In this document: piece after piece, positions 44,120-52,803 of the stretch | Layout: each line of letters opens with the position of its first letter | How positions within the stretch are numbered: position 1 is the stretch's first letter | Source: Thermoproteota archaeon | Lineage (GTDB): Archaea > Thermoproteota > Thermoprotei > Thermoproteales > Thermocladiaceae | Assembly: GCA_013153275.1 (NCBI GenBank) | Contig: JAADER010000062.1 | Location: 1-64,000, forward strand | Direction of reading: 5' to 3' | Length of the DNA: 64,000 bases | Notes under the pieces: model-generated | What the model was told of the DNA's origin: nothing | The model's database searches: none | The model's input: only the letters and a program-made list of their open reading frames with translations | Translations under genes and position numbers: made by a program

Positions 44120-45811
44120 CTATCTTACATCTGCCACAAGAATACTTGAAGGAACATACATCTCACAATCCTTAACAATATAGTGCGATAGATACCTCAC
44201 AGATATTCCATAGACAAGCAGGTTTAAACGTCTCTTAATTGAGCTTAATGTATGAATATCAACGCGATAATCTATACCTGGAAATCCAGCGTTACTATAT
44301 ACAATATAGAACAGGTCTCCCGAGAGACCTCCAGCTGAGGCGTCTACAAGCGAGAGAGGTATGGCTATCCCTGCAAGAGCAGTATTGTTAATATGTTCCT
44401 CATCTGTAGTGAAATAGAAGAATATCTTCTCAGGTTCCATTACTGGAGCTGTAGTTCCCTTATATATGAGATTGAGAGAGACCTTACCTATCAGATCTGA
44501 AAGATCCAGAGAGTTACCATTAACAATACGAGCTCCAGACAAATTAAAAAGTGCTACATAGTATAACGGGATCTCCGATTCTAGCGGCACCACTACCCAA
44601 TAGCGATGACCGTCAATTCCTAACTTCTCTACATAGCATAGCACAAATGAGGCTAGGCCAATCTTATAAAGTTTGAAAGGGACGGAGAGAAAAGTCCAAG
44701 GATATTTACAGGTATCACAGTATATTTTTGTAATCCAATTCTCTCTATGTAGCTTATCGTGTCCTAGAACAATGAATCCTAGAAACGCCATACCTGAAGT
44801 ATATTTATCGAATAGAGGTTCTGTGACGCAGGAACACGATTCAAGCGGCATAACGGTACTACACTTGAGGTAGAGTCCTAGAGTGACGTTTCCAGAAACT
44901 ATCTCAGGGTTTCTAAGTGCTGTTACTACGTTTATACCATCACTATAGTTTATAAACCTGAACGTACATAAAATAGCTCTATATGGATCGTACATGTCAG
45001 TCGGATAGAGATAGATATGAAACTTCGAGCTGCTGCCCGGAGTGACCATCAGGACATCACTACAGGTACTCACCTGCCTGAGCTTCATGATCCTCGATCT
45101 CAGGATAAGCTTTCTCAGAGTTACACCATATCTATCTTCTACATACTTCTCTACAGCATTTCTCACGATATCTGTCATATTTATATACATAACATCATCT
45201 TTATCCGCTATTATGAGAAGCGGCTGCCTAAATATGCGTAATGGGTCGCTTAGCGCCTCTTTAGCAGACTCTATATAGTTCTTAGTCATCGTGAATAGCA
45301 ACGTTAGAGTGTCGTAACCGTACGACCCTAGGTATATATGTCCATGCCTGTCATACATGTAGAATGTGAACCATACTGTAGGCAGAGGCATGTCACCTTT
45401 CTCGTATGTGTTCTCAATCTTAAGATACGTATAATACTTCTGAAATTCTTTCACGGCTTCTGAGACATCTATACATAGTGTTCTCTGGTTCTCTATTCTG
45501 TACGTCCATACATGAACTCCATATGGTGTTACTATAGATATCTGTAGTATTCCTCTAAGTCTCGTATTACCGTAGTATAGTGCTGACTTATCTATTCTTA
45601 TGGTTATCTTATGAAAGTACCCGTCGATCCCTATCGAGGGCAATGAACATGTTGTAAATGCTATGTATGTCTTCATGTTTATTGTTCGGCCTGTTATGTA
45701 TAGGCAGTACAGGTAGGTTACGAGGGCCATGACTGCCATGGTTATGATGGGTATAGCTATCTTGAGCTTATTTACTGCTCTCTTTGTCTTATTCTTCTCT
45801 TCTCTATACAT
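44120..45811 (-). CDS. Membrane-anchored extracytoplasmic protein, unknown
   Basis: A 563-residue protein with a basic N-terminus (MYREEKNKTKRAVNKLK), one transmembrane helix at about residues 18-38, and a large outside part with tyrosines, sequons and several cysteine pairs (for example SCSCVTE and CDTCKYPW). That is a type II signal-anchor layout. No enzymatic motif is recognised. It is probably an envelope protein. It converges on glyA and is divergent from the next pair by 67 bases. Confidence 0.6.
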   Translation of the reverse strand: MYREEKNKTKRAVNKLKIAIPIITMAVMALVTYLYCLYITGRTINMKTYIAFTTCSLPSIGIDGYFHKITIRIDKSALYYGNTRLRGILQISIVTPYGVHVWTYRIENQRTLCIDVSEAVKEFQKYYTYLKIENTYEKGDMPLPTVWFTFYMYDRHGHIYLGSYGYDTLTLLFTMTKNYIESAKEALSDPLRIFRQPLLIIADKDDVMYINMTDIVRNAVEKYVEDRYGVTLRKLILRSRIMKLRQVSTCSDVLMVTPGSSSKFHIYLYPTDMYDPYRAILCTFRFINYSDGINVVTALRNPEIVSGNVTLGLYLKCSTVMPLESCSCVTEPLFDKYTSGMAFLGFIVLGHDKLHRENWITKIYCDTCKYPWTFLSVPFKLYKIGLASFVLCYVEKLGIDGHRYWVVVPLESEIPLYYVALFNLSGARIVNGNSLDLSDLIGKVSLNLIYKGTTAPVMEPEKIFFYFTTDEEHINNTALAGIAIPLSLVDASAGGLSGDLFYIVYSNAGFPGIDYRVDIHTLSSIKRRLNLLVYGISVRYLSHYIVKDCEMYVPSSILVADVR

Positions 45812-45878
45812 TTATCAGGTCTATATATTGGGGTAATATCTTTTAAGTGTTCTGTCTATTTATTAATTAGCTATGTGA

Positions 45879-46424
45879 GTGTTCACTACTGTGGGCTTAA
45901 CTTCTCTTAGAAGAATTTTGAAGGTGCTTGCAGTCATATTTGGGGAGGATGAGGGACTGTACATCTGTATACCTTCGTCGACTGTTCATAAGGTCTTTGA
46001 AAAGCTTAGTTTTGAGGGGTGGGATAAAAATCTTATAGATCTGGTTAATGAGGGAGTGTTGAGGGTTCAGAGGTTTGGTCGAGGTTCAAGGTTGTGTATT
46101 CGTAAGGATGATGAGCTCGTCAAGATCAGGGACTTCATATTTAGTCCGGAGTCTTTCAGCTCGATCAGTCTTGAGGAGTTTGAAAGAATTTTTGATGATG
46201 CTTTAACGAAGCTCAAGAGTAGCTCCGTGACAGGTTTTGTAGATCTCGGCAAGGTGAGAGACTTTTTAATGAGAAACTACGGTATTCCTGAGGACATGTT
46301 CGTGAAGTATGTTAGCAAGCTAATAACGTCAAAGAGGTGGAAGTACGCTATATGTCATGGTGGAAGCCTCAGGCTCAAAGTTGGTGGAGTCCAGATAGGG
46401 CTTGTTAAGCTGGTGAGAAGATGA
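45879..46424 (+). CDS. Hypothetical winged-helix-like protein coupled to an ATPase
   Basis: A 181-residue protein. The sequence suggests two winged-helix-like units: LRRILKVLAVIFG...NEGVLRVQRFGRGSR and a later FLMRNYGIPEDMFVKYVSKL with RLKVGGVQIG. No family is recognised. The start is GTG; TCTTTTAAGTG about 35 bases upstream is a TATA candidate. Its stop overlaps the ATG of the ATPase gene (ATGA), so the pair is translated together. The pairing of a small DNA-binding-like protein with a P-loop ATPase is found in several defence and replication modules, which is only an analogy. Confidence 0.6.
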   Translation: MFTTVGLTSLRRILKVLAVIFGEDEGLYICIPSSTVHKVFEKLSFEGWDKNLIDLVNEGVLRVQRFGRGSRLCIRKDDELVKIRDFIFSPESFSSISLEEFERIFDDALTKLKSSSVTGFVDLGKVRDFLMRNYGIPEDMFVKYVSKLITSKRWKYAICHGGSLRLKVGGVQIGLVKLVRR

Positions 46425-47269
46425 GACACCTGATAGCATCTAGCAGGAGAGCTGGGCAGATAGCTGGGAGGAGATGGATCGAGGCTAGGGACCTCGCAGT
46501 GAAGTATGTTAGACAGGGTAGGCCTCTAGTAGCTATTGTTGGGAGAGCTGGGTGTGGGAAGACTCACATAATGCTCTCCATGTATGAAGAATTGAAAGAT
46601 TACGTGAGGTCCTTCATAGACACCACCACCCTCGAGAACCGTACGCTAAGCACAATAGCTGGAGCAGTAGCATCGACACAGCTCATAATAAACCTCATAA
46701 AATATGCAAAATGCTCAAGATCTGAAGACTACTGTAAGAGACTTAGAGAAGTATACTCATCAGGAGTACATAACCTAATAGAGTACGCAAGAAGATGGCC
46801 CACAGACTTCTTGAGGGACCTCACACGACTCTCACAGTCGAGAGGTTACAAGGGTCTCATAATATTTATAGACGAAGGAGCAATATCAAGCGATGATCCT
46901 CAGATACCTCAATACATAAGGACTCTACACGCATTCAGAAACATATGCTCACAGATAGATGGACTACACGTAGTCTTCAGCATACTTCCCGACGTGCTGG
47001 AATACATAGCAAAGGTAGATGTGCCACTGATGGACATAATAAGGACAGGAGTCGTCTACCTGCCAGACTACGTAGAGAGAGACGAGATACAGGAGCTAGC
47101 AAAGATATATCCATCGAGAGAGGACTGCCTGACAAAGCTCCTAGACAACTACGAGATGCTTCCACCCCTAACAGTCAGACAAGTACTATGCCTACTCCAG
47201 GAATGTGACAATCCAACAATATGCGGAATAGAAGAGAGTCTAGAGGTAAGAGTAGAGGAGCAACAGTAG
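46421..47269 (+). CDS. P-loop ATPase of unknown family, Orc/STAND-like
   Basis: A 282-residue ATPase. Walker A is IVGRAGCGKTHIML (about residues 39-52) and Walker B LIIFIDEGAIS (about 146-156), with an acidic catalytic residue. A sensor-like FSILPDVLEYIA follows. The C-terminal 60 residues may be a small helical domain with cysteines (LLQECDNPTICG). The fold is like AAA+ or STAND ATPases such as Orc1/Cdc6, but no winged helix is attached; the preceding gene may supply it. The gene ends 42 bases before RNase P RNA. Codon choice shifts from T-ending to A/C-ending near nucleotide 46,590. Confidence 0.65.
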   Translation: MRHLIASSRRAGQIAGRRWIEARDLAVKYVRQGRPLVAIVGRAGCGKTHIMLSMYEELKDYVRSFIDTTTLENRTLSTIAGAVASTQLIINLIKYAKCSRSEDYCKRLREVYSSGVHNLIEYARRWPTDFLRDLTRLSQSRGYKGLIIFIDEGAISSDDPQIPQYIRTLHAFRNICSQIDGLHVVFSILPDVLEYIAKVDVPLMDIIRTGVVYLPDYVERDEIQELAKIYPSREDCLTKLLDNYEMLPPLTVRQVLCLLQECDNPTICGIEESLEVRVEEQQ

Positions 47270-47274
47270 GAGAA

Positions 47275-47285
47275 GCATATATAAA
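47275..47285 (+). promoter_or_regulatory. TATA box of RNase P RNA
   Basis: GCATATATAAA lies just past the ATPase stop, centred about 31 bases before the P1 stem at 47312, so the RNA has its own promoter. Confidence 0.6.
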
Positions 47286-47311
47286 CCCAGAACAGGACTA
47301 CACTAACGACG

Positions 47312-47532
47312 CGGTGTCCCGCGGACAAGCAAGAAGCCGGGCACCCTCGGCGACGGGGTGCCTGAGGAAACTCCCCCACCTATCCGCGGGCCCGTGGGGG
47401 TAACCCTAGCGGGAGACCGCACCACGGGCGGTGGCTCAAATAAGGGCCGATGAACCACCGCGGGGAGATGGCCCGGGTAGAGCCTGAGAGGAATACTACA
47501 GAAGGGGGGTTACGCTTGTCCGCGGGACACCG
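47312..47532 (+). ncRNA. rnpB: RNase P RNA, short archaeal (type T-like) form
   Basis: The ends form a perfect 18 bp P1 helix (47312-47329 with 47515-47532). GAGGAAACTCCCCC (47364-47377) and ACAGAAGGGGGGTTAC (47498-47513) are conserved regions I and V and form P4. GCACCC...GGGTGC is P3. CCCGTGG/CCACGGG makes P7, enclosing two small hairpins, GGG-TAA-CCC and GCGG-GAGA-CCGC (P8 and P9 positions). P10-P12 appear absent. The total of about 221 nt is well under the roughly 300 nt of common archaeal type A. The RNA removes 5' leaders of pre-tRNAs. High G+C against the local background supports a structural RNA. Confidence 0.92.
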
Positions 47533-47540
47533 TGGTACAT

Positions 47541-48104
47541 TTAGAACTTCTTCCAGGATATCACTGACCTAGCCTTCTCTATACAGGTCTTACAGTACTT
47601 GGCTTCCTTATAATCAACGTCATATATAGTGTTAGAGAACGACATTACACATCTCTTATTTGGACAGTGTTCTAGACATAATGTGTGACCTATCTCATGT
47701 AGGATCTCTTTAGTCAGTCTCTCGTAGAATAGCTTTCCTATGTCTACCGTGTCTCCTAGATATGAGATCTTGAGTCTATGTGTGAACACTATCGCAATGT
47801 TTCCGCAGAGCTCCGCTACTCCAAATACAAAATTTAGACCTGGTACATAACCATCATCGTCAATCACTATGACCATCTTATTGTTAAACTCTCTAACTCC
47901 TAGTACTTCTCTCAATGTGTTTAGGAGCTTCTCCGCGTTAACTTGATTGCGAGATGCATCTCTGAACTTCTCTACTATCTCTGTGAGATCTATGTCCTCT
48001 ACTATGTTGACCTCTGTCGGCGCTATCTCTGAGAGGGTGTTCTCGATATGTTCAAGTACTGGATCTGGTATCTCTATCTCGGATATTATGTCTACCTTAA
48101 GCAT
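47541..48104 (-). CDS. amzA: Archaemetzincin zinc metallopeptidase
   Basis: A 187-residue protein. EILHEIGHTLCLEHC is the extended HExxHxxGxxH-type zinc site, followed by the family-specific cysteines NKRCVMSFSNTI and KYCKTC that bind a second zinc. Archaemetzincins are aminopeptidase-like; cellular substrates are unknown. It is downstream of the NUDIX gene on the same strand, with a plus-strand C/D sRNA in the gap between. It ends nine bases before the RNase P RNA end on the opposite strand. Confidence 0.93.
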   Translation of the reverse strand: MLKVDIISEIEIPDPVLEHIENTLSEIAPTEVNIVEDIDLTEIVEKFRDASRNQVNAEKLLNTLREVLGVREFNNKMVIVIDDDGYVPGLNFVFGVAELCGNIAIVFTHRLKISYLGDTVDIGKLFYERLTKEILHEIGHTLCLEHCPNKRCVMSFSNTIYDVDYKEAKYCKTCIEKARSVISWKKF

Positions 48105-48105
48105 G

Positions 48106-48155
48106 GTGATGACTGGTCCCCTCGACAGAGTGGTGAAGAGCCATTGCAGTGCTGA
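48106..48155 (+). ncRNA. Box C/D sRNA candidate filling the amzA-NUDIX gap
   Basis: C GTGATGA (48106-48112), 13 nt guide CTGGTCCCCTCGA, D' CAGA (48126-48129), spacer GTG, C' GTGAAGA (48133-48139, one mismatch), 12 nt guide GCCATTGCAGTG, D CTGA (48152-48155). It fits exactly in the 51-base gap between two minus-strand genes, but runs on the plus strand. No strong TATA box is seen at the right distance, and the terminal stem is weak. Targets not assigned. Confidence 0.65.
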
Positions 48156-48686
48156 TCATCTTTTAAGCATCTCGTACGCTAATATGCCAATTATGGTTTT
48201 TCCATCAACTATCTCACCTCTCCTAATCATCTCTAAGGCAGTATCGATATCGACCTCCCTGATCTCCATGTACTTCTCCTCTGGACTCATCTCTGCCTGT
48301 GGCTTCTCTCTTCTCTCTAGGTCACGCATGATCACTATATGAATGATCTCGTTAGTATATCCAGGAGTTGGGTAGAAACTTATGAGCTTCTCGATCCTCC
48401 TAGCTTCATAACCCGTCTCTTCTAACAGCTCCCTCTTAGCGCACTCCTCAATACTTTCACCGGGCTTCAGGATTCCGGCAGGAAGCTCATATATATGTTT
48501 ATCAAGCGCAGGCCTGTACCTGTACTCGAGAAGTATAGTATTGTCCTTCACAAACGCTAACATGGCTACGGCTCCTCTATGCTCAACTATGTCACGCTCC
48601 TGTAAGCCTTCAGGTGTCTCGATAACGTATCTGCACAATCTTATTATCCTTCCTTCATATATGGTCCCCCTCTTCACTACCTTCAT
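48156..48686 (-). CDS. NUDIX hydrolase, ADP-ribose pyrophosphatase-like
   Basis: A 176-residue protein. The Nudix box GxxxxxExxxxREUxEExG is present as GESIEECAKRELLEETGYEA-like sequence near residues 77-96. ELPAGILKPGE before it and FYPTPGYTNE after it (proline about 15 residues beyond the box) match ADP-ribose pyrophosphatases. It would hydrolyse ADP-ribose to AMP and ribose 5-phosphate, limiting NAD breakdown products. It is upstream of amzA on the same strand. Confidence 0.88.
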   Translation of the reverse strand: MKVVKRGTIYEGRIIRLCRYVIETPEGLQERDIVEHRGAVAMLAFVKDNTILLEYRYRPALDKHIYELPAGILKPGESIEECAKRELLEETGYEARRIEKLISFYPTPGYTNEIIHIVIMRDLERREKPQAEMSPEEKYMEIREVDIDTALEMIRRGEIVDGKTIIGILAYEMLKR

Positions 48687-48719
48687 GCCTACATGTTCCG
48701 CATGTAAGATATTTCAAAG

Positions 48720-49559
48720 TTAAGTCCTCACATATGCAATATAGACGACAGAGCATGTACTAGAGTCAGATATGTCCTCTAGATCAACATTGCTTATCGT
48801 TACCGAGTCTCCATCACGTGACACTCTGAGAAGTCTAAATACGCTGTTAAGGTTCAGATCTGCAAGGGTGCTAGATATCACGAGCTCAGTAGAGGGATCT
48901 CTCTTGAAGCGAAATCTCTTTCTACAGGGAAAGTCTAGAAGGTTGAGAGCAATATGTATTGGAGATATGTTGCTGACATAGTATATGTTCTCCTTACATT
49001 CTAATAGGTTTGCTATATTATTAAATATGTCTGAGTCCAATATCTTATCAATAAGTATCACTCTCACGTCAGAATCGATGAGCGATAGATACCTACGAAG
49101 CTCATACTGAGATAACTTCGAGAGATCTTCAATATGTTCAGCAGCAGCTATCTCAATTATCCTCTGCGGAACATTTGGTGAGTAAAGTATCTGATTCGCA
49201 GATCGGAGAAGTCTTATGGATTTTATGTTCAAGTACTTAGGCAAACCTAGACCTATATCCACAATATATACTCCCGGCTTTATATCGTCGGTCCTCTCTA
49301 CACATCTGACCTTACCCGCATTTAGTGTATATAGCGTCCTACGATTGCTAGATATGTCAAATACTGTCTTAACAAGATTGAGCTGTCTAAGTATCTTTAA
49401 TGCTCTCCTAATTGTCTTAGGTGATAGACCTGTGCCGTTGACTATGTCCTGAAAAGAAAGGTATTGTCTACAGTTGAGTAAGTGCTCTAGAAGCATGTAG
49501 TTTATTATACATCTCACAGTCTTAGAAGATGTAATGTCGCTGTTATCGCAGGTATTCAT
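48720..49559 (-). CDS. Winged-helix protein fused to a tetrapyrrole-methylase-like domain
   Basis: A 279-residue protein with two parts. Residues about 18-85 are a winged helix (LSFQDIVNGTGLSPKTIRRA, then LKILRQLNLVKTVFD). From about residue 93, VYIVDIGLGLPKYLNIKSI and LLRSANQILYSP resemble the first strand, GxGxG loop and helix of the tetrapyrrole methylase/Dph5 fold. Later segments (VRVILIDKIL, NIYYVSNISPIHIAL) fit its alternating pattern, although the usual GDP loop is altered. The product could be a ligand-sensing regulator. Start and operon with the gene at 49602 are not firmly set; a 42-base gap separates them. Confidence 0.55.
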   Translation of the reverse strand: MNTCDNSDITSSKTVRCIINYMLLEHLLNCRQYLSFQDIVNGTGLSPKTIRRALKILRQLNLVKTVFDISSNRRTLYTLNAGKVRCVERTDDIKPGVYIVDIGLGLPKYLNIKSIRLLRSANQILYSPNVPQRIIEIAAAEHIEDLSKLSQYELRRYLSLIDSDVRVILIDKILDSDIFNNIANLLECKENIYYVSNISPIHIALNLLDFPCRKRFRFKRDPSTELVISSTLADLNLNSVFRLLRVSRDGDSVTISNVDLEDISDSSTCSVVYIAYVRT

Positions 49560-49601
49560 AATTCTTCACGATAGATAAGTTGCAGACTATATTTTTAAGG
49601 A

Positions 49602-50045
49602 TTAGTCTATAAACTTTGTATGTTTATCAAAAGTAGTAACCAGTGAAGAATATAGGTCTTCGATACAGAATCTAATCATACGTAACAAATTATTAATTAT
49701 CAACACCAAGCTGACAAAAACCTGAGAGCAACGGGACCTCAGAAGCGAGTCCCTGAGAAGCTGAGATAAGTCCTCGAGGAGGAACCTGTACCTCATAATG
49801 CTATACACGAGGCTCCTATCTATGTTCTCAACGTTTAAAAGCTTTCCTAAAACACTATTAAGCTTCATCGTAAAAACACGAACCTGATTATATACATATT
49901 GGCAAAGCTCCTCATTAAGAACCGCTAGATACCTTGTACAGGTCATCTGCATTGTAAGAACATCAGCTAACAATATACAACATGTCATTGCAAGATTATG
50001 GAGACGTTCCACATATAATATATCTACCACTCTAGACATAGTCAA
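49602..50045 (-). CDS. Helical hypothetical protein
   Basis: A 147-residue protein predicted to be nearly all helix, with scattered cysteines (MTCCILLADVLTMQMTC). It could be a four-helix bundle. The start overlaps the end of the upstream phosphoesterase gene by 14 bases; ATG codons at residues 1 and 3 both fit. No family is recognised. It probably shares a transcript with the phosphoesterase and possibly the winged-helix fusion. Confidence 0.5.
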   Translation of the reverse strand: MTMSRVVDILYVERLHNLAMTCCILLADVLTMQMTCTRYLAVLNEELCQYVYNQVRVFTMKLNSVLGKLLNVENIDRSLVYSIMRYRFLLEDLSQLLRDSLLRSRCSQVFVSLVLIINNLLRMIRFCIEDLYSSLVTTFDKHTKFID

Positions 50046-50826
50046 GTATCGACGATCCTCTCCTCTTAACGTCCTCGATGGGTTCGAACTTGACTATCTC
50101 GCCGCTACTCTTAAGAATCGTTACATCGACATGACTGGGCAGGACGTCAATGATGTAGAGGTCGTAGATTTCTGGGAAGGCTGCATTTATGATTATTGAT
50201 CTTCCTAACTTAACTATCCTCTTGCGTGATCGATGAGCATGACCGTGAACTGTTATCAGGTTCCTGTTAGAGATGTAGCTCTCAAGTTTTGATGTGCCAA
50301 GGTAGCACCATATTCTACTGTTCTCGCCTTCGAGAGTCCTATATGTTGGCGCGTAGTGCAGGAGAAGAATGTTTATGGAGCTCTCGTTCAAGCTCTCTAT
50401 TAATCTTATCAGAAGTTCCAGTCTTCTCCTGTAGATCTCCTCTATGTTTCTTATATGTTTAGTCTGCCAGGGAGTTGGCTTGTCTAGTACTCCCTTGCTT
50501 CCGACTATACATAGCTTCTGTCCTCCATGTTCTACCTCTATCTTCTCGTCGATTATCCACCTGACATCTCTTATCATTGTCTTTGCCTTCTCCACTGTCT
50601 CGTCATAGTCCTCGTTTCCCGGACAGGCATATATTGGTGCTTGCGTTACCTTCCTTATGGTACTCACTAGCTGTCTTAGACCTCCAATGTTTCCTTTCTC
50701 CATTAGGTCGCCTGCTATCAGTACTATGTCTAAGATCTCGATTTCTCGTTTATAAATGTTTATTAGTCTCTCAAACTTCTTAAGATACTTGGGCGAGTGA
50801 ATGTCAGCCGTAGCCAGTATCCTCAT
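50032..50826 (-). CDS. Calcineurin-like metallophosphoesterase
   Basis: A 264-residue protein. The metal ligands occur in order: ATADIHSP (D, H), LIAGDLME (GD), CPGNEDYD (GNxD, with E replacing the usual H), LLLHYAPT (H) and VHGHAHRS (GHxH). The E in place of H in GNHD also occurs in other members of this superfamily. The natural substrate is unknown. It heads a minus-strand group with two unknown genes. Confidence 0.8.
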   Translation of the reverse strand: MRILATADIHSPKYLKKFERLINIYKREIEILDIVLIAGDLMEKGNIGGLRQLVSTIRKVTQAPIYACPGNEDYDETVEKAKTMIRDVRWIIDEKIEVEHGGQKLCIVGSKGVLDKPTPWQTKHIRNIEEIYRRRLELLIRLIESLNESSINILLLHYAPTYRTLEGENSRIWCYLGTSKLESYISNRNLITVHGHAHRSRKRIVKLGRSIIINAAFPEIYDLYIIDVLPSHVDVTILKSSGEIVKFEPIEDVKRRGSSILDYV

Positions 50827-50889
50827 AGTGTAACCTATCTATCATTAATTAAAACATTTTAGACACTACCACACTCTCTGTGTCAGAGT

Positions 50890-51564
50890 ATGCATAGACT
50901 AAACGTGACCATAGAGTTCAAGAACGGTAACGAGAGAGATATAGAGATAGCAGTAAACGAGCTCATAGTCTTCTCTTGGACGGGAAGGAATATAGATATA
51001 GTGAAGAAGCTTGTCGAAGAGAGAGAAAAGTATGGCATAAAACCTAGAACTATACCAGAGTACTATAGGCTACAGCCATACCTGATAACGACAAGCAACT
51101 ACATACGAAAGATATCGGAGACCCATGTCGGAGAGGTGGAGTATGTTCTCCTGATAAGAAACGAGGACGAGATATTTATCACTGTAGGAAGCGATCATAC
51201 GGACATAGACGCTGAAAGATGTAACATACTAGCTGGCAAGCACATGTATCCTAAAGTCGTTGCACGTAGAGCATGGCCGCTAGACGAGGTTGAGGGACAC
51301 ATAGATAAGATAATCCTGAAAAGCTGGATACTTGAGGACAGCAAGAAGACTCTCTATCAAGAAGGAAGTCTAAACATGTTAATAAGACCAGAAAAACTGA
51401 TAGAACAGGTGAGAGAGATCGTGGAGGACATGAGAAACGTTGTAGTGTTCTCTGGAACAATCCCGACAGTATCAGGTCAGCTTAAGGTCAGTGAGTACTT
51501 TGAAATAAAGATGATAGATCCGGTCCTCGATAGAGAGATATCACACTACTACTGGGTTGATTAA
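50890..51564 (+). CDS. DUF2848 family protein
   Basis: A 224-residue protein. VGSDHTDIDAERCNI followed by PKVVARRAW is the core pattern of DUF2848, a family with a fumarylacetoacetate hydrolase-like fold. Function is not established. A TTAATTAAAA element lies about 40 bases upstream of the ATG. The gene overlaps the convergent nuoN-like gene by 77 bases, a long overlap that may interfere with expression of one or the other. Confidence 0.72.
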   Translation: MHRLNVTIEFKNGNERDIEIAVNELIVFSWTGRNIDIVKKLVEEREKYGIKPRTIPEYYRLQPYLITTSNYIRKISETHVGEVEYVLLIRNEDEIFITVGSDHTDIDAERCNILAGKHMYPKVVARRAWPLDEVEGHIDKIILKSWILEDSKKTLYQEGSLNMLIRPEKLIEQVREIVEDMRNVVVFSGTIPTVSGQLKVSEYFEIKMIDPVLDREISHYYWVD

Positions 51565-52795
51565 AAACATGTAAAATATTTACACATTCTCGAAATATCT
51601 CTAACGGAAATAGAAGTCCTAAAACGATTACCAGCACTGTCAGAAGTATCATAAGCACAGTGAGAGCACGAGAGGCCTTCGACGCTTGATAAACCCTTAA
51701 TAGCCTAATATAGTAGGGCACCGATATCGCACTGTTGACCACCACCGCAATAGCAAGCCAGATCTGTCCGCCCTGGATAGCGTACCACACTATGAAGAGC
51801 TTAGGCCAGAAGCCTATAAGAGGTGGTATACCTATGAGAGACAGAGCATTTATAAGCACCATAGATCTCACTCCTCTCCCATCTGAATCTAGTCCAAGAA
51901 ATAATGCACATTTTGATATAGATACAGATAGTATCTGTAGAGCAAGAGCACCGAGACAGAGATCGACGAGAGACCTATCTAGAAAGCATACTGACAGAAC
52001 AGCTATGCCATATCCAGCCTGTGCTATAGAGGAGAAAGCTAAGATACGTTCTACATCGTTTGCAAATAACGCTCCAAGATTTCCTACGATCATAGTTATT
52101 ACAGAAAGGATAGAGATTATGGAAAAAGTTGAGAAACTGCTATCTATTCCTAGGCTAGCTAGAAGCCTTACAAAAACTATTACGGCAACAATCTTCATCA
52201 GAGATGAGAGGAACGCTACGGACTCTCTATCGCTCTTCTTATATACGTCGGGCATCCACATATGTAGCGGAACTACACCAATCTCATATAGTACCCCCAA
52301 CAGTATTAGGACAAGGCTCACAGCCCTCAATGCTGGAGCTACTATGAACATTGTTATACCAATCATCAATAATGTTGATCCTATCGCAGAAAAGGTTACA
52401 TACTTTACACAGGAGTATAGCGACTCTCTCTTCCTGCTTCTAGCCAGCAGAGGCGCGAAGAACGTTGATGCGAGAAGCCATAACGATGCTAGGGCGACAT
52501 AGCTGGATACTAGGAATAGAAATACCGTGAGATACGCTAGAGACACATATATGAGAGACTGCGCATATAGTAGACGTTCTTCAATTACCTCTAGAGAGAT
52601 CGCACATGAGAGAAGTATAATCAACACTGTCGCAATCAGTACAATGTAGTTAGGATAGCAGTACATAAATAGTGTAAATGGTACTGAAGAGAGAATTGGA
52701 GCAATAATCTTTACTACTCTCCTCAGTCTCAGAAGCCAGACTGCTATGATTGTTGAGAGCGAGAAAATTAACAATAGTGTCAACAGGTATAGCAT
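51488..52795 (-). CDS. nuoN: Complex I antiporter-like subunit, NuoN type
   Basis: A 435-residue membrane protein with about 13-14 helices. VVPLHMWMPDVYKKSDRES carries the conserved lysine region of proton-pumping Mrp-like subunits, and ERILAFSSIAQAGY is the second lysine or glutamate area (quoted in pieces). It closes the Nuo cluster and is nine bases after nuoL. NuoN, M and L share ancestry; N is chosen from position and length. Confidence 0.85.
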   Translation of the reverse strand: MLYLLTLLLIFSLSTIIAVWLLRLRRVVKIIAPILSSVPFTLFMYCYPNYIVLIATVLIILLSCAISLEVIEERLLYAQSLIYVSLAYLTVFLFLVSSYVALASLWLLASTFFAPLLARSRKRESLYSCVKYVTFSAIGSTLLMIGITMFIVAPALRAVSLVLILLGVLYEIGVVPLHMWMPDVYKKSDRESVAFLSSLMKIVAVIVFVRLLASLGIDSSFSTFSIISILSVITMIVGNLGALFANDVERILAFSSIAQAGYGIAVLSVCFLDRSLVDLCLGALALQILSVSISKCALFLGLDSDGRGVRSMVLINALSLIGIPPLIGFWPKLFIVWYAIQGGQIWLAIAVVVNSAISVPYYIRLLRVYQASKASRALTVLMILLTVLVIVLGLLFPLEIFRECVNILHVFNQPSSSVISLYRGPDLSSLFQSTH

Positions 52796-52803
52796 GACTA
52801 CAC

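Noticed and set aside
18712-46600. Repeated ATTGAAAG octamers, like the 3' end of crenarchaeal CRISPR repeats
   Set aside because: They occur singly inside real coding regions (around 18713, 20866, 25584 and 46590) as Leu-Lys codons, without spacing or longer repeat units.
50080-50100. A tRNA T-loop-like GGGTTCGAAC
   Set aside because: It lies inside the metallophosphoesterase coding region and no acceptor or anticodon stem can be formed around it. No tRNA gene was found in the window.
51735-52502. A 255-codon plus-strand open frame opposite nuoN
   Set aside because: No motif, unnatural composition, and the minus-strand gene has conserved complex I motifs.
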